Assembly: GCA_025350945.1 (NCBI GenBank) | Contig: JANXWW010000356.1 | Coordinates: 1-14,692 of the forward strand | Direction of reading: 5' to 3' | DNA length: 14,692 bases | DNA from: Burkholderiales bacterium | Lineage (GTDB): Bacteria > Pseudomonadota > Gammaproteobacteria > Burkholderiales > Usitatibacteraceae | Shown: positions 1-7,564 of the stretch, piece after piece | How the letters are laid out: each line of letters begins with the position of its first letter | How positions within the stretch are numbered: position 1 is the first letter of the stretch | Program-made: the position numbers and the translations under genes | Notes under the pieces: generated by a model | What the model saw: only the letters and a program-made list of their open reading frames with translations | What the model was told of the DNA's origin: nothing | Database searches by the model: none

Positions 1-2214
1 GGCAGAATCGCCATGTGGCTCATGAACGGTACCGCCTTGACCAGTGGTGCAGGACTTCTCGGTGCGGGCTCGGGTTGGACGGTCACTCACACCGCCGATT
101 TCAACGGTGATGGCAAAGCAGACATCCTCTACCGCCACACCGACGGCAGGATCGCCATGTGGCTCATGAACGGCATGGCGCTGACTGCAGGTGCTGGTTT
201 ACTGGACGCCGCTTCGGGTTGGACAGTTACGCATACAGCGGATTTTAATGGCGATGGCAAGGCAGATATAGTCTACCGCCACACCGACGGCAGGATTGCC
301 ATGTGGCTTATGAACGGCACCACCTTGACCAGCGGTGCGGGATTGCTGAATGCGGGCTCTGGGTGGACCACAACGCATACCGGTGATTTTAACGGCGATG
401 GTAAAGCCGACCTGGTATTTCTGCACACCGACGGCAGAATTGCGCTGTGGTTAATGAACGGCACCACCCTGACCGCTGGAGCAGGCGTGACGGATGCGGG
501 CACGGGATGGCAAACGTCGCCTAGCGCCGGTACTGCGCTTCCCCCACTAGTGGTGCCAGCAACGGTGAATGCATCAAGGCTGCTGGCGCAGGCCACTTTC
601 GGCTCACCTCGCGAAGAAATTGATCGCGTAGCAGCGCTGGGTGCTGCGGCGTATCTGGAAGAACAGTTCGCGATTCCGCAAAAACTGCACGTCGATACTG
701 TGCGGGCCGACCCAACCTACCCGACTGCGCCATATGCAGCGATGCAACCATCGATCTGGAAACAATATTTTGAGGGCAATGATCAACTGCGTCAGCGGAT
801 GGTTTTTGCACTGTCGCAAATTCTAGTGATTTCTCAGCAGAACAACACAATCGGTGATGCGGCGTGCGGAACGGCTTCCTACCTTGATATTCTTGGTAAG
901 AATGCGTTTGGTAATTTCCGCGATATGCTCAAGGAAATCACGCTGAATCCGGCGATGGGCCACTACCTAGACATGAAGCAAAGTGCCAAGGCAGATGCGA
1001 CCCTCAATTCGATTCCGAATGAAAACTATGCGCGCGAATTAATGCAGCTGTTTTCAATCGGCACGGTGATGCTGAACGCCGATGGCTCGCCGCAATTTGT
1101 TAACGGCAAAACGGTTGAAACTTATTCCGAAGCGACGGCGCAAGAAGTGGCGCGCGCGCTAACGGGCTGGACCTATGCGGGGCAGGACCAGACCAAGACA
1201 TGGCGTTGGCTATATCCTGATGTGCCTTACCCACAAAACGTGGCGGATGGCATTAAAGCATGTGATGCATGGGCAACACCGATGCAACCGTGGACCGCCG
1301 CTTATCGTTCAGCGGATAACGCGCGAGACATCACGGGCGGCGCGCATGATACTGGGGCAAAGACGCTTCTGACGTATTCTGGTTCTGATAACTTCAAGAA
1401 AAACGTGCCCGCCAGTCAGACGCCGATGCAAGATATCGACGCTGTAATTGATAACCTTTTCAATCATCCGAATGTGGGCCCGTTTATTGGAGAACTGCTC
1501 ATTCAGCGTTTGGTTACCAGCAATCCGAGCGGCGGTTATGTTTCGCGCGTCGCTGCCGCTTTTAACAACAATGGCGGCGGTGTACGCGGCGACATGAAGG
1601 CGGTTACTCGCGCGATCCTTCTGGACGCTGAAGCCCGCACGCCGCCTGGTAGTTTGCCAGCATCGTTCGGCAAATTACGCGAGCCTGTTATCCGGTTTGT
1701 GCAATTCCATCGTGCGTTTAACGCCAAGATGGTGAACGGAAATTACGCATCGCTTTACGATTTCACCAGCTCTGACTCACTGGGCCAAAACCCGCTGCGC
1801 GCGCCGAGTGTGTTTAATTTCTATTCGCCTGAATTCGCGCCGACGGGCCCAATCTCCAAAGCGGGCTTGGTTGGGCCTGAGTTTGGTATCACCAACAGTG
1901 CAACCATTTCCGGTTTCATGGACTTCAGCAAGTACGCCATCATCAACGGATACGGACAGTACGAGTCTGATAAGACCCGATGGATTCAGCCCAACTACGA
2001 TTTCTACACGGCGTTGGCACCGAATCCGCCGGTGATGGTGGATCAACTCAATTCATTACTTTTATCAGGCCAAATGAGCTCGCAGTTCCGCACGAAGTTG
2101 ATTGAAGTTGCGACCAAACTGACCGACAGCAATCCCACCACCCAAAACGCAGAGCGTTTCAAAACGGTGCTCTGGCTGATCCTAAATTCGCCTGAATACT
2201 CCATCCAAAAATAA
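1..2214 (+). CDS. DUF1800 family protein with N-terminal VCBS/FG-GAP-like repeats (5' partial)
   Basis: The frame is open from base 1, so the true start lies left of the window; the first in-window ATG (13) is inside a repeat and is not a start. Numbering from that ATG, residues 1-168 are 48-residue repeats carrying WLMNG and the Ca-loop-like DFNGDGKAD, typical of VCBS/FG-GAP beta-propeller blades. Residues about 185-733 form a complete DUF1800 domain, with its hallmark ENYARELMQLFSIG (337 onward), ALTGWT (about 381), LREPVIRF (about 555) and RAPSVFNFYSP (about 596). The biochemical role of DUF1800 is unknown. The repeats and the exported partner suggest a periplasmic or surface location, but any signal peptide is outside the window. 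The stop codon overlaps the ribosome binding site of the DUF1501 gene, so the two are surely co-transcribed. Family assignment is confident; function is not. Confidence 0.92.
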   Translation, partial: GRIAMWLMNGTALTSGAGLLGAGSGWTVTHTADFNGDGKADILYRHTDGRIAMWLMNGMALTAGAGLLDAASGWTVTHTADFNGDGKADIVYRHTDGRIAMWLMNGTTLTSGAGLLNAGSGWTTTHTGDFNGDGKADLVFLHTDGRIALWLMNGTTLTAGAGVTDAGTGWQTSPSAGTALPPLVVPATVNASRLLAQATFGSPREEIDRVAALGAAAYLEEQFAIPQKLHVDTVRADPTYPTAPYAAMQPSIWKQYFEGNDQLRQRMVFALSQILVISQQNNTIGDAACGTASYLDILGKNAFGNFRDMLKEITLNPAMGHYLDMKQSAKADATLNSIPNENYARELMQLFSIGTVMLNADGSPQFVNGKTVETYSEATAQEVARALTGWTYAGQDQTKTWRWLYPDVPYPQNVADGIKACDAWATPMQPWTAAYRSADNARDITGGAHDTGAKTLLTYSGSDNFKKNVPASQTPMQDIDAVIDNLFNHPNVGPFIGELLIQRLVTSNPSGGYVSRVAAAFNNNGGGVRGDMKAVTRAILLDAEARTPPGSLPASFGKLREPVIRFVQFHRAFNAKMVNGNYASLYDFTSSDSLGQNPLRAPSVFNFYSPEFAPTGPISKAGLVGPEFGITNSATISGFMDFSKYAIINGYGQYESDKTRWIQPNYDFYTALAPNPPVMVDQLNSLLLSGQMSSQFRTKLIEVATKLTDSNPTTQNAERFKTVLWLILNSPEYSIQK
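13..516 (+). repeat. Tandem 144-bp coding repeats (VCBS/FG-GAP-like blades)
   Basis: Three full units (13-156, 157-300, 301-444) and a degenerate partial fourth (445-516) share an exact 144-bp period, that is 48 codons. Each full unit contains MWLMNG, a Gly-rich stretch, GWT, DFNGDGKAD and a HTDGRIA end. DNA differs mostly at third codon positions while the protein is nearly constant, although the end of units 1 and 2 (ctaccgccacaccgacgg) is identical. The array continues beyond the left edge, because the bases before 13 encode the end of another unit (GRIA). The aspartates and asparagine of DFNGDGKAD suit calcium binding as in FG-GAP/VCBS repeats; this is by family knowledge. Confidence 0.93.
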
Positions 2215-2224
2215 GGAACGCGAT

Positions 2225-3739
2225 ATGAAAAAAATTGACCTTCATCTTGATCGTCGCGCCTTCGTCAAAGCGATGAGCGCCGCAGCGGCCACTCCCATGA
2301 TGGGTGGCATTATGCAAGCCGCTTATGCAGCTGGGCCGTTTACGGATTACCGCGCCACCGTTTGTTTGTTTTTGTTCGGCGGTAACGATAGCCAGAATAT
2401 GGTGATTCCGCTTGGCGGGGAATATGCGGCGTATGCGGCAGGACGCGGAAACCTGGCCATCCCAGAAGCCAGCACGCTTTCCATCAGCGCCGGTGTTTCA
2501 GGCCGTTCGTTTGGCCTTCATCCCTCCATGCCGGGCTTGCAGGGTATTTTCAATAACGATAAAAAACTCGCCATCATATCCAACGTGGGCGTGTTGACCA
2601 ACCCGACCACAATCGCAAGCTACAACGCGAAAACGAATTTGCCGCCGCAACTTTTCTCGCACTCGGACATGCAAAGTCACTGGCAATCCGGTCGCGCGGA
2701 TGCGCCACCGCTTTCGGGCTGGGGCGGGCGTCTGGCCGACTTGATTGAATCTGCAAACGGTAATAGTCAAGTTTCGGTATCGATTAGCGCGGCGGGGCAA
2801 AGCCTGATGCAAAAAGGTGATCGCGTTGTTTCTTATGCAGTGTCGCCGTGGACGGGCCCGAAGAGCACCATCGTCAAGCGGCTGCGCTCCTGGCGCGACT
2901 GGGATAATTACGCGACAGATCGCCCCGACCCGCAGGCGGCGTTTGAAAGTCAGCTAACGATTGCGCGAGCAAATATTCTCGAAGATCAATGGGGTGGTAT
3001 GGCGACCAAAGCGCTGACAACAGGTAATTTCGTCAACGGCGTGCTTTATATTCTGGATAAGGATGGTAATCCGATTAGAGATGCAGCCGGTGTTGTGTCA
3101 GAAATATTTCCGATCACACCGCCGCCGCCATCCACCTATGTAGCCTCCAACGGTACCACCCAGAATAATCGGCTGGCTGCTGAATTACGCTCGGTCGCGA
3201 GCATGATTGCAGCACGCGATAAGCTTGTTGTGAAGCGGCAGATATTCTTTGTCTCGATTGGCGGGTTTGATAACCACGGCGATCAGTTTAAAGACTCTGC
3301 CAACCCAACGCCAATTCTGAGCGGCCTGCATTCGGATCTTTTGAAACAGGTGGATCAGGCGCTGACCTGGTTTTACAATTGGACAAAAGCGCAAGGTCTG
3401 GCGAACAACGTCACCACGTTCACGATGTCGGATTTTGGGCGAACGCTAACATCTAATGGCACGGGTAGCGATCACGGCTGGGGCGGTCATCATTTTGCAC
3501 TAGGTGGCGTGGTCAGTGGCGGTACTATTTATGGCGCAAGTGCAACGCAAATATTCCCAGATGTGGCTTTAAAGTCCGGCTTTGATGTGGGCCAGGGTCG
3601 GTTGTTGCCATGGACATCGGTGGACGAGTATGGTGCCACATTCGCAAAATGGATGGGTACCAGCACCGGTGAGCTCACGGGAATTTTCCCGAATCTGGGC
3701 CGCTTTGCGCGACCAACGGGGATGTCGTTTCTGGTTTAG
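2225..3739 (+). CDS. DUF1501 family protein, probable Tat-exported
   Basis: This 504-aa protein belongs to DUF1501, a family related in fold to alkaline phosphatase/sulfatase-type enzymes and usually found beside DUF1800 genes. The N-terminus has a twin-arginine-like motif (DRRAFVKAM, residues 9-17) followed by an Ala-rich hydrophobic stretch ending near AYAAG (about residue 37), which fits a Tat signal peptide. Family signatures include CLFLFGGNDSQNMVIP near residue 47, FSHSDMQSHWQSG near 143, GGFDNHGDQF near 346, DFGRT at 403-407 and DHGWGGHH at 416-423. The His/Asp-rich motifs could bind metal, but no reaction is established. The ATG has a good ribosome binding site (AAGGA, 2213-2217, 7 bp upstream) overlapping the stop of the preceding gene, so the pair is an operon. 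Length is normal for the family. A strong terminator follows. Confidence 0.93.
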   Translation: MKKIDLHLDRRAFVKAMSAAAATPMMGGIMQAAYAAGPFTDYRATVCLFLFGGNDSQNMVIPLGGEYAAYAAGRGNLAIPEASTLSISAGVSGRSFGLHPSMPGLQGIFNNDKKLAIISNVGVLTNPTTIASYNAKTNLPPQLFSHSDMQSHWQSGRADAPPLSGWGGRLADLIESANGNSQVSVSISAAGQSLMQKGDRVVSYAVSPWTGPKSTIVKRLRSWRDWDNYATDRPDPQAAFESQLTIARANILEDQWGGMATKALTTGNFVNGVLYILDKDGNPIRDAAGVVSEIFPITPPPPSTYVASNGTTQNNRLAAELRSVASMIAARDKLVVKRQIFFVSIGGFDNHGDQFKDSANPTPILSGLHSDLLKQVDQALTWFYNWTKAQGLANNVTTFTMSDFGRTLTSNGTGSDHGWGGHHFALGGVVSGGTIYGASATQIFPDVALKSGFDVGQGRLLPWTSVDEYGATFAKWMGTSTGELTGIFPNLGRFARPTGMSFLV

Positions 3740-3753
3740 AGAATGCTTGGATG

Positions 3754-3785
3754 AAAAAGGGCCACGTCGTTCGTGGCCCTTTTTT
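3754..3785. terminator. Rho-independent terminator, probably bidirectional
   Basis: A perfect GC-rich stem GGGCCACG (3759-3766) / CGTGGCCC (3772-3779) closes a 5-base loop. It is flanked by five A on the left (3754-3758) and six T on the right (3780-3785), so both strands give a hairpin plus U-tract. It lies 14 bp after the DUF1501 stop and 22 bp from the 3' end of the convergent 138-aa gene, so it can end both transcripts. Confidence 0.93.
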
Positions 3786-3807
3786 ATTTCTGCAATTTAT
3801 GAATCAC

Positions 3808-4224
3808 TCAAGCTTCATCGCGCAAAGACAATTCCCGCCAAGCCATGATGATGGTTTTCGCATCTTCCCAAAATAGCTGACTGCGCTCAATGCCCACCGA
3901 TAGCGCCAACTCATTGGTGACTGTTCTGGCAACGATGGCGAGATCGCGCAATGTTTTTGCTTCCAGAATATCCGCGCCGAGGCGATCAACATCAGGCGAC
4001 GGAATGCTTTCCAGCCGCACCAGTTCTTCAAGCTGCTGTGCAAGTAATGTCGATAAACTTCCCGCGCGATCCAGCAAGTCGCCCACGCTTGCGTTGCCAT
4101 CAATCAGGAACAGCACGGCGCGCAGTTTTGAAGCAAGCAGAGGCGTACGCTCGCCTATGGTCAGCGCGCCCTCTGCCGTGCGCTGAAGCACGCTATCGGT
4201 GCTGAGGAAAGTGTAAGTCATCAT
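3808..4224 (-). CDS. Conserved-looking hypothetical protein, 138 aa, downstream of kinase-cNMP gene
   Basis: I do not recognise a named family. The protein is soluble, has no signal peptide or membrane segment, and has no cysteine. Residues about 16-75 read like a short helical or winged-helix-type module: KLRAVLFLIDGNASVGDLLDRAG, then LLAQQLEELVRLESI. The phrase 'KLR..L.LIDG..SV..L' is common in small proteobacterial proteins linked to regulators, from memory rather than a search. The C-terminal half (residues 80-138) is predicted mostly helical. Two adjacent ATG codons start it (4224 and 4221); no clear Shine-Dalgarno is visible. It begins 16 bp after the stop of the kinase-cNMP gene on the same strand, so it is very likely in that operon and may be a partner or substrate of the kinase (inference). 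It ends just before the bidirectional terminator. Confidence 0.75.
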   Translation of the reverse strand: MMTYTFLSTDSVLQRTAEGALTIGERTPLLASKLRAVLFLIDGNASVGDLLDRAGSLSTLLAQQLEELVRLESIPSPDVDRLGADILEAKTLRDLAIVARTVTNELALSVGIERSQLFWEDAKTIIMAWRELSLRDEA

Positions 4225-4240
4225 TCATCATATGAGGCGG

Positions 4241-5542
4241 CTATCGCTTCACCTGCGCCAACACCGTGCTCGTCCATGCCAGCCGTTCTATCAAGGTGCG
4301 CAGGAATTGCCGATTGAAGCGAAGTTGACAGCTATCCGAAAGCTGCAAAAGCTGTTCATCCTGAATTTTTAAAAGCTGCACTTCAGACACGGCAATGATT
4401 GATGCTGTGCGTTTGGCGGCTCCACCGGACAGATAAGCCATTTCGCCAAAGCAGTCGCCTTCTTTCAATACATTTAAAAGTTTATCGTCCTTCATTACTT
4501 TAACTTGGCCTGAGACGATAATAAAAAACGCGTGACCGATATCACCCTCAAGCAACAAGCTCTGCTCGCGCGATTGGTGTTCCCACATTGCACCGCGCAA
4601 TACTTCCCATAATTCTGCATCTTTGAAATCTTTAAAAAATTCTAGTTTGCGCAGCGCATTGAATTTTTCAGCGGAGGAAATTTCGAATGAATATTTTTCC
4701 AGCTGCGGAAAAGTTTCAGCCAGATCACGCGCCATCGCATACCAGCCGGGATAACGTTTGGCGGGATCTTTGTGCATCGCCGTTTCAACAATCTGCACCA
4801 GCTTTTCAGGCAGATCAGGGCGAATTGACGTGAGCGGGGTGGGCGGCTCATTCAAGATTTTATTGATCATCGCCACTGAATTTGATGCCTGATAGGGCAA
4901 ACGACCCGCGAGTAATTCATACATCACCACGCCGAGCGAATAAATATCGGTCTGCGCAGAAGGTGACTCTTCATTTATTTGCTCGGGTGCCATATAAGCG
5001 GGCGAGCCGACAAAGCCATCAATTTGTGTGTGGGTGGAATGTGAGATTTGCGCCGTGCCGAAATCGGAAATCTTGATGTCGTCGCGATCCGATAACAATA
5101 TATTGGCAGACTTGATATCGCGATGAATCACGCCGTTTTGAAACGCATAATCCATGGCACGACAAGCTTTGAAAATAATCAGCACGGCTTGTCGCACCGG
5201 CAGCAGATTGGTCTCGCTACAGAATTTTTTGAGCGAGCCGCCGCTCACATATTCCATGATGATGTAGCGTGATTCACCTTCGACCACGGCATCGTACACG
5301 CCAACGATATTGGGATGAGAGAGTTTGCCGACTAGCGCGGCCTCGTTCAAAAAAAGTTTCTCGAATCGGCGCGCCTCTTCCGGCCCGGCGCTGTCGTCTT
5401 TTACCTGCACCTTGATCGCGATTTTGCGATTGTTAAACGTATCATCGGCAAGATAAACAACGGCAGTAGCGCCGCGCCCCAGCTCGGCCAGCGTCTCGTA
5501 TTTTCCGATTTTTGGGGGACGTGCAATCGTGGCTTGCGTCAT
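4241..5542 (-). CDS. Serine/threonine protein kinase with C-terminal cyclic nucleotide-binding domain
   Basis: This 433-aa cytoplasmic protein has a complete Hanks-type kinase domain, residues 15 to about 275: Gly-loop GRGATAVVY (22-30), catalytic Lys44 (AIK), Glu67, HRDIKSAN (140-147), DFG (160-162) and SPAYMAPE (180-187). All catalytic residues are present, so it should be active. Residues about 300-425 form a cNMP-binding domain with a phosphate-binding cassette: FGEMAYL with Glu367, then KRTA with Arg378. Those two residues normally contact the cyclic nucleotide, so the pocket looks intact. There is no transmembrane or PASTA part, unlike PknB. Kinase and effector domain on one chain recall eukaryotic PKG in reverse order (inference). 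Start ATG 5542 has no strong ribosome binding site; a possible promoter lies at 5610-5638. The 138-aa gene follows 16 bp downstream. Confidence 0.95.
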   Translation of the reverse strand: MTQATIARPPKIGKYETLAELGRGATAVVYLADDTFNNRKIAIKVQVKDDSAGPEEARRFEKLFLNEAALVGKLSHPNIVGVYDAVVEGESRYIIMEYVSGGSLKKFCSETNLLPVRQAVLIIFKACRAMDYAFQNGVIHRDIKSANILLSDRDDIKISDFGTAQISHSTHTQIDGFVGSPAYMAPEQINEESPSAQTDIYSLGVVMYELLAGRLPYQASNSVAMINKILNEPPTPLTSIRPDLPEKLVQIVETAMHKDPAKRYPGWYAMARDLAETFPQLEKYSFEISSAEKFNALRKLEFFKDFKDAELWEVLRGAMWEHQSREQSLLLEGDIGHAFFIIVSGQVKVMKDDKLLNVLKEGDCFGEMAYLSGGAAKRTASIIAVSEVQLLKIQDEQLLQLSDSCQLRFNRQFLRTLIERLAWTSTVLAQVKR

Positions 5543-5609
5543 GAGTTTGTCAGCATGGGTTTGTTAGCACGAAGTAATGAATCAAACGCAAGGTGTCATT
5601 GCATTACAT

Positions 5610-5638
5610 ATTCTAGCGCGAAACTTTAAGTGTTCCAA
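5610..5638 (-). promoter_or_regulatory. Possible sigma70-type promoter for kinase-cNMP operon
   Basis: Reading the minus strand, TTGGAA (5638-5633) and TAGAAT (5615-5610) are separated by exactly 17 bp. The -10 matches consensus at 5 of 6 positions and the -35 at 4 of 6. It overlaps the last codons of selU and would give a leader of about 60 bases before the kinase ATG. It was found by eye and no competing score was computed. Confidence 0.35.
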
Positions 5639-6753
5639 ACGAGCAACTGTCTGGCGACTTCTGCAAAACCAATGGGCGAAATATCGCTGACGTGAAGCGC
5701 CGCAGCCTTATTGTCATTCGCACCCTGATAGTTGCTGAACATCGAACGCGAATAAGCGGGATCGTAGTGATGCTCCAGCATGGACGCGACAAACTCATCC
5801 CACTTTCCGGTAGAGGCCAATGTTTTCCATTCGGTAATCCGCTCGGCAGAGTGAAGCGCTTTAATGCAATCCAGTTTGAAGAAAAGCAAATCGGGGCTTG
5901 CGATCAGATGCGCATATTCTTCGCGCAGCAGTTTTGCGCGCAGTGGGTGAGGCGTGACGACTTCAAAACATATTCCCTGATGCATGGTGGCGATCAGCAC
6001 TTCAGGCACGCGCAGCAGTCCGACCTTGCGGCTTTCGGCCTCCACATACACCGGTAATTCAGGATCAAATCGTGATAGACCCAGCCAGATGCGGCTGTCG
6101 AACATTTTTTGCGAAGGCTGCGCTTCATTGGGTAAATCGCCGAGCACGGAGCCTTTGTGCGCGGCGAGTTTTTCGAGATCTAGCACCTGCGCGCCTTGGC
6201 AAGCGAGCGCGTCCAGCAATCTGCTTTTGCCGGAGCCGGTGCGCCCACAAATAACGCGATAGCTGAATTTGACAGGCAGTGTTTCCAGATCTGCACGCAC
6301 CTGCCCGCGCCATGCCTTGTAGCCGCCTTCCAACTGCACTGCGTTCCAGCCAATGGTGCGCAAGATATGCGTCATCGCGCCTGATCGCGTACCACCGCGC
6401 CAGCAATAAATCAGTGGTTTCCAGCCTTTCGGCCTATCGGTGAACAGTGTGTCGATGTGGTTGGCGATATTGCGCGCGACAATGCCGGCACCCAGTTTTT
6501 TTGCGTCGAATGCGGAGGTTTGTTTGTAAAGTGTGCCGATTAGAATGCGTTGTTCGTTATCGAGCACGGGGCAATTGATTGCACCCGGCAAATGATCTTC
6601 TGCAAATTCAGCGGGACTGCGGGTATCGATAACGGTATCAAATTTTTGTAGCGCGGCGAAAGTGATCGGCAGCGTTTGCACGCCGAGTTTGGGTGCTCTT
6701 GGTTTTTCTAAAACTTCCGGATTGTCGCTAATCACGTCATTCATTTCGCTCAT
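5626..6753 (-). CDS. selU: tRNA 2-selenouridine synthase (rhodanese + P-loop)
   Basis: SelU (MnmH, YbbB) exchanges the sulfur of 2-thiouridine at the wobble position of some tRNAs for selenium, by way of a geranylated intermediate, using selenophosphate. The 375-aa length is normal. Residues about 30-155 are a rhodanese domain with the catalytic Cys117 in YCWRGGTRSG, the family's signature loop. The C-terminal half starts with Walker A GRTGSGKS (170-177) and continues with family motifs LDLEKLAAHKGSVLG and YVEAESRKVG. The ATG overlaps the TGA of the upstream esterase gene (ATGA), indicating translational coupling. No selD or other selenium gene is in the window, so selenophosphate must come from elsewhere. 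E. coli also has this gene near tesA/ybbA/ybbP, which supports the assignment. Confidence 0.96.
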   Translation of the reverse strand: MSEMNDVISDNPEVLEKPRAPKLGVQTLPITFAALQKFDTVIDTRSPAEFAEDHLPGAINCPVLDNEQRILIGTLYKQTSAFDAKKLGAGIVARNIANHIDTLFTDRPKGWKPLIYCWRGGTRSGAMTHILRTIGWNAVQLEGGYKAWRGQVRADLETLPVKFSYRVICGRTGSGKSRLLDALACQGAQVLDLEKLAAHKGSVLGDLPNEAQPSQKMFDSRIWLGLSRFDPELPVYVEAESRKVGLLRVPEVLIATMHQGICFEVVTPHPLRAKLLREEYAHLIASPDLLFFKLDCIKALHSAERITEWKTLASTGKWDEFVASMLEHHYDPAYSRSMFSNYQGANDNKAAALHVSDISPIGFAEVARQLLVWNT

Positions 6754-7481
6754 TTTCGTTTCCCCATCGCAACCGCGTTAATCGTTTTTATTTTGAGTGC
6801 CTGCTCTACGGCGGGCATGACGTTGTCAAGAATTTTTGGTTGCGCGGCGGCGATGGGATGTAATCGGTCAGCCTGGAAAAGCTCCAGTTTTTCGGCAATT
6901 CCCTCCAGCAAAAACGGCACCAACGGTAATTTATATTGCCTGGCCAATGCCGGAAATACGGCGCTAAAACTCTGCGTGTATTCAATGCCGTAATTGGGCG
7001 GGATTTGAATACCGATAATGACCGGGCGCGCTTTGGCGGTACGCACCGCCGTGATGATCGCATCCAGATTTTTTTTCGTATCCGCAACCGGCAAGCCGCG
7101 TAGTGCATCGTTGGCACCGAGTGCTACCAGCACAATCGTCGGTTTTTGCCGTTGCAGATCGCCCTGAATACGAATGAGGCCGCCACGCGTGGTCTCGCCG
7201 CTGATGCTGGCATTCACAACGCTTATGCCGCGATTTTTTAATCTCGTTTCCATCAGCGAGACCCAGCCCTCCGCCGGATTCAGGCCATAAGCGGCCGATA
7301 AACTATCGCCGAATACCATAATGCGTTCAGCAGACGCCGTAGATTCTTTGGCACCGACCGCGCAGGCGGCAAGCATCAAAGTGGCGGCTGCAACTATTGA
7401 TGCATTCTGCACACAAACTGAAATACACCAGTAAATCCAGTGACAAGCACTTGAAAAGATTGTTTTGCGCACCAAGTCCAC
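6750..7481 (-). CDS. tesA: GDSL/SGNH esterase, TesA-type (arylesterase / acyl-CoA thioesterase I), exported
   Basis: The protein is an SGNH hydrolase cleaving esters or thioesters outside the cytoplasm. With the GTG start (243 aa) the blocks are GDSL with nucleophile Ser60, SGETT with oxyanion Gly95, GAND with Asn124, and DRLHP with Asp205 and His208, so the catalytic set is complete. The start is uncertain. The frame stays open to TTG 7592, and an ATG at 7541 is possible, but GTG 7481 has AAAGGA 6 bp upstream and avoids overlap with the divergent ABC gene. The N-terminus is hydrophobic and contains LAAC before AVG, a lipobox, so a lipoprotein anchor is possible; E. coli TesA is instead freely periplasmic. 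The N-region is unusually long and rich in Cys and Trp. The stop overlaps the selU start. The divergent ybbA/ybbP neighbours are typical. Confidence 0.9.
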   Translation of the reverse strand: MDLVRKTIFSSACHWIYWCISVCVQNASIVAAATLMLAACAVGAKESTASAERIMVFGDSLSAAYGLNPAEGWVSLMETRLKNRGISVVNASISGETTRGGLIRIQGDLQRQKPTIVLVALGANDALRGLPVADTKKNLDAIITAVRTAKARPVIIGIQIPPNYGIEYTQSFSAVFPALARQYKLPLVPFLLEGIAEKLELFQADRLHPIAAAQPKILDNVMPAVEQALKIKTINAVAMGKRK

Positions 7482-7484
7482 AGG

Positions 7485-7529
7485 GTATCCTTTAGTATCC
7501 ATAACAATAGCAAAATACAAGTAAATCAA
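7485..7529 (-). promoter_or_regulatory. Possible promoter, direct repeat and ribosome binding site for tesA
   Basis: On the minus strand TTGATT (7529-7524) and TGTTAT (7506-7501) are 17 bp apart, each matching consensus at 4 of 6 positions. Just downstream, GGATAC occurs twice with a 10-bp period (7500-7495 and 7490-7485), one helical turn apart; the second overlaps the AAAGGA ribosome binding site for GTG 7481. The arrangement would suit a repressor or a short leader, but this is weak evidence. Confidence 0.25.
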
Positions 7530-7564
7530 TTTCCGCTTCATTTCACTCTTCCCGCCAAGCGACC

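Noticed and set aside
13..516. Regular repeats considered as a CRISPR array
   Set aside because: The 144-bp period is coding, in frame, and has no short repeat with unique spacers.
3582..3848. 88-codon + strand frame running across the terminator
   Set aside because: It overlaps the end of DUF1501 and crosses a strong terminator hairpin; it has no motif.
3804..4103. 99-codon - strand frame overlapping the 138-aa gene
   Set aside because: It is out of frame with the gene that follows the kinase and has Trp/Cys-rich out-of-frame composition.
5692..6057. 121-codon + strand frame opposite selU
   Set aside because: It is the complementary shadow of a well-supported gene, with odd composition and no motif.
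7440..7564. A + strand promoter for ybbA in the divergent gap
   Set aside because: Several TTG-like -35 candidates were tried, but none had a reasonable -10 at 16-18 bp.
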